Shown: piece by piece, positions 31,203 through 40,065 of the stretch
Numbering within the stretch: position 1 is the stretch's first letter
Layout of the letters: each line of letters begins with the position of its first letter
Source of the DNA: Mesorhizobium sp. AR02
GTDB taxonomy: Bacteria; Pseudomonadota; Alphaproteobacteria; Rhizobiales; Rhizobiaceae
Reading direction: 5' to 3'
Assembly (NCBI RefSeq): GCF_024746835.1
Contig: NZ_CP080531.1
Location: 4,794,001-4,858,000, forward strand
DNA length: 64,000 nt
Translations under genes and position numbers: made by a program
The notes under the pieces: generated by a model
The model's database searches: none
What the model was told of the DNA's origin: nothing
What the model saw: only the letters and a program-made list of their open reading frames with translations

Positions 31203-34200
31203 CTAGTCCAGGTTTACCGTAATCGAAACCCGGCGATTGGTGGAGCTCCCGGTTTGACTATTTTCAGGCACCAGCGGCTCAAAGGTGCCCGCGCCCCGGA
31301 CCTGCAGGAGTTCCGGAGCGACGCCGCGCTTGTTGAGAAGTGCACGAACTGTCTCGGCGCGGGCGGAGCTGATAGACGCGTTGGCTGTCTCACGGCCCGT
31401 GGCGTCCGAATGGCCGGTCAACATGAACCGCGCTGTTACGCCTGACTTACGGGCATTTTCGGCGAATTCCTTTATTTGATCCGCCAATCTGTCGAGAACC
31501 GGCGTCTGCTCTGGTCCCGGTACAACTTTGCCGGAATAGAAGAAAATATCGGTCGCCTGGATGGCCTCTCGCAAATCATTAAGTTCTGCAAGGTTCAGCT
31601 CATGCAGCTGCGAGACATCCAGAACCACTCCGTCCGCCGAAAGTTGTTCGGCAGCGGCCCGCGCCCGATTGATCCAGTTGGCAGGAGCCTCACCCACGAC
31701 AACGATGCGACCCTGGATGATCGAAAGCAGAACCGATTTCGGCGGGGTCAGCGAAGCCTCCAGCCGCTTCACCACGAACTTCGGATCAAGGCTCTGATAG
31801 AATTGCCACTGTGAATGAACGCGGGCAGGATCAACCTCCGTTCCGTGCAGCAGAGCTTGCGGGTCGGCGGCTAGCGGGTCTCTCAGGCCCGAAATGTAGA
31901 AATGTCCGCCCCTCTGCGTTTGCTGGGCGACGATGATTCCCGGTTGGGCCTCAAGTCGCGACACATAATACTGCCAATGCTCCGCCGCGCGCGCTTCGGG
32001 GCTCACATCGCGAACCTTGGAGATGTCGAATTCCGGCCCGCCTGCCGAAAGCTGTCGGGCCGCCGCGCGCGCCTGATCTATCCAGGTGTCGGGAGCCTCA
32101 CCCTCGGCAACGATGCGATCATTGACGATCGAAAGTCGCACTGTATCCGGCGGATATAGCGACGCGGTCAGCCGCTTCAACACGAACTGCGGCTCAAGGC
32201 TTTGATAGAATTGCCACTGCGAATGAACGCGGGCGGGATCGACCTGCGTTCCAGACAACAGCGACTGCGGGTCGGCGCCAAGCGGGTCTCTCAGGCCGGC
32301 AATATAGAATTGGCCGTCGCGTATCTTTTGCTCCGCAACGATGATGCCCGGCTGGGTCCCCAGTCGCGACACATAGGCCTGCCAGCGATCCGCCTCGCGT
32401 TCCTCGGAGCTTACATCACGGACCCTGGAGATATCGAATACCGGCCCGCCTGCCGAAAGCTGCTGGGCGGCGGCCTGCGCCCGGTTGATCCACGTGGCAG
32501 GAGCCTCGCCTTCGGCAACGATGCGATCATTGACGATCGAAAGTCGTACTGTATCCGGCGGAGCCAGCGACGCCGTCAGCCGCTTCAACACGAACTCCGG
32601 CTCAAGGCTCTGATAGAACCGCCACTGCGAATGAACCCGGGCGGGATCGACCTGCGTTCCCGACAGCAGCGACTGCGGGTCGGCGGCAAGCGGGTCTCTC
32701 AGGCCGGCAATATAGAATTGGCCGTCGCGTATCTTCTGTTCTGCAACGATGATGCCCGGCTGGGTCCCCAGTCGAGACACATAGGCCTGCCAGCGATCTG
32801 CCTCGCGTTCTTCGAGGCTTACATCACGGACCCTGGAGATATCGAATACCGGCCCGCCTGCCGAAAGCTGCTGGGCGGCGGCTTGGGCCCGGCTGATCCA
32901 AGCGGCACTCGCCTCACCTTCGGCGACGATGCGATCCTTGACGATCGAAAGTCGCACTGTATCCGGCGGAACCAGCGACGCGGTTAGCCGCTTCAACACG
33001 AACTCCGGCTCAAGGCTCTGATAGAATTTCCACTGCGAATGAACGCGGGCAGGATCAACCTCCGTTCCGTGCAGCAGAGCTTGCGGGTCGGCGGCAAGCG
33101 GGTCTCTCAGGCCGGCAATATAGAATTGGCCATAGCTTACCTTTTGTTCCGCAACGATGATGCCCGGCTGGGTCTCCAGTTGCGACACATAGGCCTGCCA
33201 GCGCTGCCCGGATTGCCAGGAAAGAAGGAACCAGCCGCCCGCCGGAACCAAAAGCAGCAGGGCTGCAACCACTACCAGCCACGGAAACCCCTGGTTTGAT
33301 TCCTCCTGCTTCAGCTCAACGCACGTCTGCAATTGTGCCTCTACGCCGGCCAACTGCGAACTGTCGCCGTCAAACTCCCCTAAAGCCTGTGAGCATTCCT
33401 CATGGATGCGAAGCAATACATCGCGAACTATTTCATGTAATTCCTCTGGTGGATTTCCTCGGATCACCGAAACCAAGGTCGCAAACTGTCCAACTTCTGA
33501 CCAGAGACGAAGGTCACCAAGACGGATAGTGTCCAGACTGCTCTGTTCTTTTTCGTTAAATGAGTCTTTCACAAAATCTTGAATTGCACTAAGCATCGAA
33601 GAAATAAGCTGAGGATCCTCGCTCGTTGCGTTGTCGGCAGCTACATGCGATATCAAAAGTCCAGAAGTTCGGCTAATGAGAAAGACATGTTCTACGCGAT
33701 ATACAAGAGAATGCTTAAGAACAACTTCAGAAAAGCTAGCGCCGGTTCTCCAAGATTCAAATCTCCACTTGAGCCCGTGCCAGGTAAATATATGTCGTAA
33801 AGTTTCATTCAGCGACTGAAAGGTCTGGTCGATCTTTTCCCCGATCGACTTGCGAATTGCCGGCAGAAACACCGGGTATAATATATCCGTCAGCGTGCGC
33901 GGGCTCTTCTGGATCGACCGTTGCACAGCCCTTTCGACAGCTGGCGCAAGGGCTTCGCCGAGTTGCGCATGAGGCGCTCGTGCGGCCGCACTGGGAAGAA
34001 CGTCGCCCACGGCTGCCGCGAGCTGCTCCGGTTCGTCCAGCAGATGCGTAACTCGTGAAAGCTCTGAAATTTCGCGGCTGACCAGCAACTGGCGCAGCGT
34101 TTCCATGCGAGGATCGGCGCTTGGAACTCCGTCGAAACGCGCACGGTAGTCCGGATCAACATTCCGGGCAACTTCGATCAAAAGACGAGCCAGAGCCTCG

Positions 34201-34268
34201 CGATCAATCTCTGTATCGTTCGAGGCTGTTCTTTGCGGAAGGCTGATTGGGTCGACGGTCGACGTCAA
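31203..34268 (-). CDS. Inner-membrane to peptidoglycan protein: longin-like region, four tandem repeats, OmpA domain
   Basis: A 1021-aa protein. Residues about 1-340 are cytoplasmic; the part around SLVYRVEHVFLISRTSGLLI and AIQDFVKDSF resembles longin/roadblock folds that bind small GTPases. One membrane helix follows (PWLVVVAALLLLVPAGGWFL). The periplasmic part has four 136-aa repeats that begin RWQAYVSRL, each with FYIAGLRDPLAADPQ and a BON-like half (PPDTVRLSIVNDRIVAEGEA). The C-terminus is an OmpA domain (RFMLTGHSDATGRETANASI, SSTNRRVSITVNLD) that should bind peptidoglycan. It starts 7 bp after the coiled-coil gene. I infer that it carries envelope information to the GTPase. Confidence 0.85.
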   Translation of the reverse strand: MTSTVDPISLPQRTASNDTEIDREALARLLIEVARNVDPDYRARFDGVPSADPRMETLRQLLVSREISELSRVTHLLDEPEQLAAAVGDVLPSAAARAPHAQLGEALAPAVERAVQRSIQKSPRTLTDILYPVFLPAIRKSIGEKIDQTFQSLNETLRHIFTWHGLKWRFESWRTGASFSEVVLKHSLVYRVEHVFLISRTSGLLISHVAADNATSEDPQLISSMLSAIQDFVKDSFNEKEQSSLDTIRLGDLRLWSEVGQFATLVSVIRGNPPEELHEIVRDVLLRIHEECSQALGEFDGDSSQLAGVEAQLQTCVELKQEESNQGFPWLVVVAALLLLVPAGGWFLLSWQSGQRWQAYVSQLETQPGIIVAEQKVSYGQFYIAGLRDPLAADPQALLHGTEVDPARVHSQWKFYQSLEPEFVLKRLTASLVPPDTVRLSIVKDRIVAEGEASAAWISRAQAAAQQLSAGGPVFDISRVRDVSLEEREADRWQAYVSRLGTQPGIIVAEQKIRDGQFYIAGLRDPLAADPQSLLSGTQVDPARVHSQWRFYQSLEPEFVLKRLTASLAPPDTVRLSIVNDRIVAEGEAPATWINRAQAAAQQLSAGGPVFDISRVRDVSSEEREADRWQAYVSRLGTQPGIIVAEQKIRDGQFYIAGLRDPLGADPQSLLSGTQVDPARVHSQWQFYQSLEPQFVLKRLTASLYPPDTVRLSIVNDRIVAEGEAPDTWIDQARAAARQLSAGGPEFDISKVRDVSPEARAAEHWQYYVSRLEAQPGIIVAQQTQRGGHFYISGLRDPLAADPQALLHGTEVDPARVHSQWQFYQSLDPKFVVKRLEASLTPPKSVLLSIIQGRIVVVGEAPANWINRARAAAEQLSADGVVLDVSQLHELNLAELNDLREAIQATDIFFYSGKVVPGPEQTPVLDRLADQIKEFAENARKSGVTARFMLTGHSDATGRETANASISSARAETVRALLNKRGVAPELLQVRGAGTFEPLVPENSQTGSSTNRRVSITVNLD
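31574..33205 (-). repeat. Four 408-bp in-frame tandem repeats in the OmpA-family gene
   Basis: The motif gaatgaac recurs at 31813, 32221, 32629 and 33037, exactly 408 bp apart, and long stretches around it are nearly identical. The two central copies are the most alike, so recent duplication or gene conversion is likely. Copy number may vary between strains. Confidence 0.85.
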
Positions 34269-34275
34269 GGTCCCA

Positions 34276-34965
34276 TCAACTCGCTTTCCAACTACGGTCC
34301 GAGTTGCTCTTGCTGCCGACAGGATCCTGATTCAGGCATTTTGCAACCTCGACAAACAGGCCAGCCAAAAGATTTCGGTCGGTCTTGACATTGCTGAGAT
34401 CGGCAAACATTTTCTCTATCAGCATCTGAACGCCTTCATTCTTCTGCTTGATTTCCTCACGCAGTAAATGATCGTTTCGATTTATCCGGTCCGAAACGTC
34501 GCGCTCAAGCGCGCTCAATTGATCCGACAACGCGCGCACCTGCTTTTCAAGTGCCTGGTTTTGCTCGCGCAGATTCCGATCAATCTCCTTGTCGGCGTCG
34601 GCTCGTGAATCTTTTTCGTTCCGCAATTGCCCCGCAAGCGAATCGACCTGCTTCTTTGCATTTGACTCGTACATGTCGAGATTGCGCTTGGCCTCGGATT
34701 CGACATCCTTGAAGCGCTGTAAGACCCGTTCTTCGAGCTTGGAGAAGCGGCGGTCATAGTCCTGCATCTGGTTGCCGAACAGCAGATCACGTATCTTGTC
34801 GACACCTACAGCGTCGCCGGAGCCCCCGTTTTCGCGAGCCTGGACCCCCATGAAGTTCAGACCGTTTCCTTCTGCGTTACCTATCAGATTTCCGTCCGCC
34901 TTCTTTTCTGAAGAAACGGAATTCGAAGATTCCTTTGCCATGCTTTTGCCCTTCCGTTTGAACAT
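34276..34965 (-). CDS. Coiled-coil protein, first gene of the small-GTPase operon
   Basis: A 229-aa soluble protein. Residues about 1-60 are Ser/Asn/Gly-rich and probably unstructured. Residues about 70-190 form a charged coiled coil (SKLEERVLQRFKDVESEAKR, EIDRNLREQNQALEKQVRAL). The C-terminal part (LLAGLFVEVAKCLN) is helical. I take the ATG at 34965; an ATG at 34941 is an alternative. No family is recognised. Its place 7 bp before the membrane-protein gene suggests a scaffold or effector of the GTPase. Confidence 0.75.
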   Translation of the reverse strand: MFKRKGKSMAKESSNSVSSEKKADGNLIGNAEGNGLNFMGVQARENGGSGDAVGVDKIRDLLFGNQMQDYDRRFSKLEERVLQRFKDVESEAKRNLDMYESNAKKQVDSLAGQLRNEKDSRADADKEIDRNLREQNQALEKQVRALSDQLSALERDVSDRINRNDHLLREEIKQKNEGVQMLIEKMFADLSNVKTDRNLLAGLFVEVAKCLNQDPVGSKSNSDRSWKAS

Positions 34966-35098
34966 CCGCCGCAGTGCAAAACCCCATATATAAGAAAGTC
35001 AGCATGTCAGCAAAATACCCGGCTCGCAAGCCGGTATCGTCTTGACTTGAGCCGATTCGTGAGGCAGCCGCGCGCTGAGTCGCCGACGCAGCAATGGA

Positions 35099-35389
35099 AA
35101 TTGGGAGCGACGCCATTTCAAGAGCGGCAGCCGCGGCTGGTCGGGGGTCAAAGGCGGTAAGCGTGGCCGTCGAGGCAGTGACGCCCCGCAATCTCTGCGC
35201 TCACGGCATCCCCGCAAGGCGATCAACCGAACAACGACGGCGGCAGGGCGCAGTTTCGCGTTCAAGGAAGGCGATCCGATCAAGCTCGATAAGAACCGCT
35301 TCACCAACTACACGACAACGCCGCGGGTGTTTGCGCGCGCACTCGCGGATGGCGTGAGGAGCCTTCCAGACGTCAAGAAGGGGTCGTAG
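35099..35389 (+). other. Unrecognised open-frame remnant upstream of the GTPase operon
   Basis: This gap between the operon start and the channel gene has an open + frame ending TAG at 35387-35389. It reads SFAFKEGDPIKLDKNRFTNY then TTTPRVFARALADGVRSLPD. The last 60 residues look protein-like, but there is no plausible start and I know no family. It may be the tail of a lost gene. The operon promoter probably lies in 34966-35090, where I see no clear consensus. Confidence 0.3.
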
Positions 35390-35405
35390 CGCCGCTGGGG
35401 CGGCC

Positions 35406-36497
35406 TCAGGGCTCCAAGTCGGTAGACGGACTGTTGCGTTGTGCCGCGCCGCGCCGCTCGAGCGCGGTCTTGCGGATGATTTCCGCGATCTCCGGGCTGC
35501 TGCCGCACAGCATCTGGAAATCCGCCGAGTGCAGCGACAGGAGTGAGACCACCGTTGCGGCGCTGACGGTCGCCGACCGCGGTTCGCCGTTGATCAGCGC
35601 CATCTCGCCGAAGAAGGCGCCAGGGCCAAGCTCCACCGGATTCGGCGTCGCGACGCTGACGCGCCCCTCCACGACGAAGAACATCTGATCACCGGCCTCG
35701 CCAATGCGGCAGATCACGGCGCCGGCCGGCACCGTGCGAGCTCTTAACGCGCGCACGATCTCGACCAGCACGGCCGGGCCGAGCTTCTGAAACAACGGCA
35801 CGGCGGCGACCAATTGCCAATTGCGGACGAAATCCCCGCGACGGACTTCTTGATAGAAGCCCGTGGCAAGAATGCCGGCCCAGAGCCCGAAGATACCGAT
35901 GCCACTCATCATGACCGCCCCGGCAAGGACGCGGCCGGCGAAGCTTTGCGGGATAGTGTCGCCATAACCGGTCGTGGAAAGCGTGACCACCGCCCACCAC
36001 ATTGCCTGGGGGATGCTGCCGAACTTTTCCGGTTGGATGTCGCGCTCGATGACATAGGCCGCGAGCGCGACAGCGAACAGAACGACGCCGAAAAGCGTGG
36101 TGACGCCGATCAGATTGCGCGCTTCATTGGCCAGGACCCTGCCCAGCACCGGGAAGAACGTCGAGTCGCGCAGCGGTTTCAGCAGCCAGACAGCACAGTA
36201 GAGGCCCCGGTCGGGCGTGCCGACGAGCAGAAATGCGGCGAGTGGAACCAAGACCGCGAGCACATCGATGGCGATTTTGGGCGTCCTGTCCCGAAGGTCT
36301 CCCGTCCGGCGCTTGAGCAGCGTCGCGCCCAGTTGCAGGAGATAGGCGCCCCAGATGACAGCGAGCAGGGCAGCCAGAGCCAGTCTGCTTCGTCCGGACA
36401 TGTCCGGTATCGTGAGCGCTGCCATCGCCAGAAGCCCAGGCGCAGCCAGCACCGCGTTGAGCGGCGCGTAAATTCTTAAGAAAGGCATTACCGACAT
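35406..36497 (-). CDS. mloK1: Cyclic-nucleotide-gated K+ channel, MloK1 ortholog
   Basis: A 363-aa protein with six membrane helices (S1-S6), the selectivity filter in VVTLSTTGYGDTIPQSF, a short linker (FYQEVRRGDFVRNWQL) and a C-terminal cyclic-nucleotide-binding domain with the phosphate-binding FFGEMALINGEPRSATV including the key Arg. The sequence is nearly identical, as I recall it, to the Mesorhizobium loti channel MlotiK1, whose structure is known and which opens on cAMP. Its physiological role is unclear. Its position beside an adenylate cyclase operon suggests a local cAMP source. It has its own orientation-matched transcription unit. Confidence 0.92.
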   Translation of the reverse strand: MSVMPFLRIYAPLNAVLAAPGLLAMAALTIPDMSGRSRLALAALLAVIWGAYLLQLGATLLKRRTGDLRDRTPKIAIDVLAVLVPLAAFLLVGTPDRGLYCAVWLLKPLRDSTFFPVLGRVLANEARNLIGVTTLFGVVLFAVALAAYVIERDIQPEKFGSIPQAMWWAVVTLSTTGYGDTIPQSFAGRVLAGAVMMSGIGIFGLWAGILATGFYQEVRRGDFVRNWQLVAAVPLFQKLGPAVLVEIVRALRARTVPAGAVICRIGEAGDQMFFVVEGRVSVATPNPVELGPGAFFGEMALINGEPRSATVSAATVVSLLSLHSADFQMLCGSSPEIAEIIRKTALERRGAAQRNSPSTDLEP

Positions 36498-36777
36498 TCT
36501 ATGCCCACGCTACGCCCACGAGCGGCTATACCCTCCAAAATAGGATGCCTTCAAGGCAAGCGTAAAGGTGCTTACTGTCGCTGCGATGTGAATCACCAAC
36601 GGTGAACTCGGATGTCCGGGATTGCTTCGTGACCGGACGTGAACAGACAGGCCACAACCGACGAGAATGACCCGATCCGGACAATAGCGACGGAAAACTG
36701 AAATATCGGAACGTCGCTTCACTCGAGCCCGATCCACACGAAGCCGTCCTGCTTTCGAACAGGTCGGTCGAGCGCTG

Positions 36778-37035
36778 TCGTGGGCAGTGTGGGGCGGTGG
36801 CACCTACAAGTTCAGCGAGAAGACCTCGTTCAACATTCAGATCTCGTATGACGAGCGGAAGAACCTCGGCGTCGCTGCGAACATCGCCTTTGACGTCGTT
36901 CCGGGCTTCACGGTCACGGCCGAAGTCGATTACCTCAATGCAGGCAAGTACGACGACGCCGACTTCTCCAACTGGACCGGCGCCGACAAGAAGAGCAGCG
37001 TCGGCGGTATCCTCCGCTTCCAGCGCTCGTTCTAA
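36778..37035 (+). pseudogene. C-terminal remnant of an Omp2/RopA-type porin
   Basis: About 85 residues match the end of rhizobial 16-strand porins: VWGGGTYKFSEKTSFNIQIS, VAANIAFDVVPGFTVTAEVD and the final strand GGILRFQRSF with the C-terminal Phe. Everything before this is missing; 36498-36777 shows nothing coding. The following terminator at 37061 is intact. A GTG at 36787 could start a short product, but a porin fragment is not functional. Confidence 0.8.
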
Positions 37036-37060
37036 GGGCTGGTTCCTTAGAGCTGAATTC

Positions 37061-37098
37061 CAGCCCAGGCGCGCAAACGCCCGGGCTGTTTTTGTTTT
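37061..37098 (+). terminator. Intrinsic terminator of the former porin gene
   Basis: An 11-bp stem with one mismatch (cagcccaggcg / cgcccgggctg), a 6-base loop and a T-rich tail (tttttgtttt). Confidence 0.8.
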
Positions 37099-37665
37099 GT
37101 GACTGGGTCAAGGCCAACAGAAGGATGGGGGTATCGGTAGCTGAATAGGGTCCGTGGTTGGTTTCGTGGGATCCGCTGATGGGCGGATGAGATCACAATC
37201 GCGTGATTCAAATCTCTTGAAAGGACGCTTCCGAGCGGATAGGGCTGATCTATCCACTCCGGCGGTGTGGCAATTGATGACGAACGAAGCGATTCAAGAG
37301 GGTGAACCCTCTGATCATTTTTCGATGTTTTCTTCTCAGACTTCCAAGATACGATACAGTTATAGCAAGATCAGAGAAGTAATGTCGTTCAGGACCTGTC
37401 GGCGGAGATAGGATAGTGCGGCCGCTTGGGGTGGATGCCGGTGATCTTGGACCGTTCATTTCCAGTCCCAAACCCCGCCCGAAGCCCTGAGCTTGGTGAA
37501 CGGGCCTTTGGGCCGCCGGCCTTCCGGATCCCTGACCGCAGAGGCTTCAAATTTACGGCCGAAAACGTCACCATGTTCCTGTTGCAGGCAAAGGGCAAGC
37601 CATAATGTTCTCTGATTGTTCCTCAGCTTGGCCAAAATCACAGCTTCGGGCCGATTAGGCCAAAT
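37099..37665. other. Gene-free stretch
   Basis: About 570 bp between the porin remnant and the phosphatase gene. I see only short frames without recognisable similarity and no terminal inverted repeats or tRNA-like structure. The promoter of the next gene probably lies near 37610-37665. Confidence 0.4.
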
Positions 37666-38268
37666 ATGGTCAAACGCCTACTCTTCGCAATGCGTCACGG
37701 AGAAACCCGGTGGAATACCGAGGGGCGCTTTCAGGGCCGCAGCGACCATTCCTTGGCGGTTCCCGGGCGGCGGCAGGCCACGGAAAATGGCGGCAGGCTG
37801 AAGGCTCATTTCGAACGTCTCGGCGTGAAACCTGCCCGGATCGCGGCCTATACGTCGCCGCTCAAGCGGGCGCGGGAGACGATTGCCATGGCGGCTTTGG
37901 AAGTGGGGATTGCCGAAAGCCAGGTCAACATCGACGTTCGTCTCGCGGAAGCCTCGTTCGGCCGCTGGGAGGGGATGACCACGCTGGAGGTAAAGGAGCG
38001 TTTTCCCGCCGAGCGCCGCCGACGCAAGGCGGACCGCTGGAATTTCGACTCCCATGATGGTGACAGCTACGCCGATCTGGCGCGTTTAATGGAAAGCTTC
38101 CTGGCCGATCTCGATCCGGGGCAGCCGGTACTCGTCGTGTCGCATACCGGGAACATAAGGGTAATGGCCTTCATGCTCGCCGGCCTGACACAGGACGAGG
38201 CGATGGCGCTTGCCGTCCCCCATGACGCGGTGCTTCAGTTGGACGGGCGCCAATTCACATGGATTTGA
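37666..38268 (+). CDS. Histidine phosphatase (phosphoglycerate mutase-like)
   Basis: A 200-aa protein with the catalytic RHGE motif (LLFAMRHGETRWNTEGRFQG), the second Arg/Glu region (YTSPLKRARETI, EASFGRWEGMT) and the second catalytic His in VLVVSHTGNIRVMAF. This fits the broad branch-1 histidine phosphatases (CobC/GpmB-like). The substrate cannot be predicted. It stands alone, with gene-free sequence on both sides. Confidence 0.88.
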   Translation: MVKRLLFAMRHGETRWNTEGRFQGRSDHSLAVPGRRQATENGGRLKAHFERLGVKPARIAAYTSPLKRARETIAMAALEVGIAESQVNIDVRLAEASFGRWEGMTTLEVKERFPAERRRRKADRWNFDSHDGDSYADLARLMESFLADLDPGQPVLVVSHTGNIRVMAFMLAGLTQDEAMALAVPHDAVLQLDGRQFTWI

Positions 38269-38849
38269 ATTTGCGAATGCATTTGCCCTGAAGCTCGATC
38301 GTCAGGATGGCAAGCGCCTTGCACAGGAAGCGTTTGGCCGCCGGAACTCGATCCCTCCTGGATGTATCGCCGGAAATACCGTCAGATTTTCCCGCTGATC
38401 CTTTGTCGCCAGCAGCCAATCAGAACCTATCTTCTGAAAATCAACAGCTTACCGACAACCGAGGTCCAATTGATGATGTGGCGTCGATAGTCAACAAGCC
38501 GCAGATAATCCTATGCCTTTCCACGCTAAAATAGCCCTTTCGCCGAATTTCGCAGGTCGTTACCCTACTCCCGGCGCTACTTTCAGCCACGCTGTCACGC
38601 GGCGGCTCGAATAGCCTGACCTCGAAGTGATTAATGAGCTTGGACGACATTGTCGAAAGTCGTATAGCGGACGACGATCAGCCTGAAGACACAATCAGGA
38701 GAGCGTCATCCTTGGACCCTCCTGGGTAATACAAATTGAAAATTGCGGCCTCATGTTTCAAAAGAGGTTGGTAGACCCTGCGAGGACGGTTTCGAAGCCT
38801 GCGGGGTCACCCACGGTCCTCAAGGCGAGAATTCTAAAAGACGTTCAAA
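38269..38849. other. Gene-free stretch before the glycan cluster
   Basis: About 580 bp of lower GC content with only short, non-conserved frames. It probably holds the promoter of the three-gene glycosyltransferase operon. I see no clear operator, riboswitch or repeat. Confidence 0.4.
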
Positions 38850-40064
38850 ATGACCCAGCACGTACACAATGCTCGAATTCTCATGTACAGCCACGACACG
38901 TTCGGGCTCGGCCACTTGCAGCGCTGCCGGACGATCGCGCATTCGCTGGTCGAGGATTTCCGCGGACTTCAGGTGCTTATCATCTCGGGTGCGACCATCG
39001 CTGGCGCCTTCGACTACCGCGCCCGTGTCGACTTCGTGAAGATCCCCAGCGTCATCAAGCTGCGCAACGGCGAATACACCTCGCTGGAAAAGGATATCGA
39101 TCTGCATGAGACGCTAAGGATGCGCCAGTCAATCATCCGCCACACAGCCGAGACCTTCAGGCCGGATATCTTCATCGTCGACAAGGAACCACTCGGCCTG
39201 CGCGGCGAGATCGAGGACACGCTGTCCTACCTCAAGACGCGGGGCACCACGCTCGTGCTTGGCCTGCGCGAGGTGATGGACGCGCCGCATCTGCTCGAAG
39301 CAGAGTGGGCACGTAGGGATGTGATGCGCAAGATAGGCCTGTTCTACGACAAGGTCTGGGCCTATGGCCCGCCGGATTTCTACGATCCGTTGACCGGCCT
39401 GGATGTGCCGCCGGCAGTCAGGGCAAAGATGAAGTTCGTCGGTTTCCTGCAACGCAGCCTGCAGAAGAACGAGTTGCCCGGCCACCGGCCCGAGGGCGAC
39501 TATATCCTCGTTACCACCGGTGGTGGCGGTGACGGCGCCGAACTGATCCACGACGTCATCGATGCCTATCAGCAGGATCCGCAATTGCAGCATAGGGCGC
39601 TGATCGTGCTTGGGCCTTACATGCCGGCGCGCAAGCGCAACAAGCTGCTCAGGAAGGGGTCCAAGATCCCCTATATCAAGATCATCGAGTTCGACAACCG
39701 CATGGAAGACCTGATTGCCGGCGCCAAGGCGGTGGTGGCGATGGGCGGTTATAACACCTATTGCGAGATACTGTCTTTCGACAAGCCGGCGCTGATCGTG
39801 CCGCGCGTCAAGCCCCGCGAGGAACAACTGATCCGCGCGCGGCGCGCAGCTGAACTAGGCCTCATCGAGATGCTTTTGCCGGAGGAAGCCGAGGATTCCC
39901 AGCGGTTTGCCGATGCACTGAAGGTTCTGCCGGACCGGCCTCGCCCATCGCAGAGCAATCCGCATCTAACGCTGGAAGGGCTGCCTCATATTTCCGAAAT
40001 CGTTGCAGAACTGCTCGACCGGCGGGCCGGTCATCACCTTTCGGTCATTGAAGGCATGAACTGA
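38850..40064 (+). CDS. MurG-like predicted glycosyltransferase (COG4671 type)
   Basis: A 404-aa GT-B-fold protein. The N-terminal lobe starts ARILMYSHDTFGLGHLQRCR, the glycine-His motif of the COG4671 group, and the C-terminal lobe has ILVTTGGGGDGAELIHDVID and AVVAMGGYNTYCEILSFDKP, the nucleotide-sugar site of GT28-type enzymes. It probably transfers a sugar from a nucleotide donor in the cytoplasm. The next gene starts two bases after its stop, so the three glycosyltransferase genes form an operon. Confidence 0.85.
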   Translation: MTQHVHNARILMYSHDTFGLGHLQRCRTIAHSLVEDFRGLQVLIISGATIAGAFDYRARVDFVKIPSVIKLRNGEYTSLEKDIDLHETLRMRQSIIRHTAETFRPDIFIVDKEPLGLRGEIEDTLSYLKTRGTTLVLGLREVMDAPHLLEAEWARRDVMRKIGLFYDKVWAYGPPDFYDPLTGLDVPPAVRAKMKFVGFLQRSLQKNELPGHRPEGDYILVTTGGGGDGAELIHDVIDAYQQDPQLQHRALIVLGPYMPARKRNKLLRKGSKIPYIKIIEFDNRMEDLIAGAKAVVAMGGYNTYCEILSFDKPALIVPRVKPREEQLIRARRAAELGLIEMLLPEEAEDSQRFADALKVLPDRPRPSQSNPHLTLEGLPHISEIVAELLDRRAGHHLSVIEGMN

Positions 40065-40065
40065 G

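Noticed and set aside
31574..33205. CRISPR-like periodic repeats
   Set aside because: The 408-bp period is in frame, within one protein, without unique spacers. No CRISPR array was seen anywhere in the window.
35099..35389. A complete gene upstream of the GTPase operon
   Set aside because: The open + frame has no plausible start or ribosome binding site and no known family; kept only as an unrecognised remnant.
36787..37035. A short complete outer-membrane protein
   Set aside because: It is only the last quarter of a porin; the signal peptide and first strands are missing.
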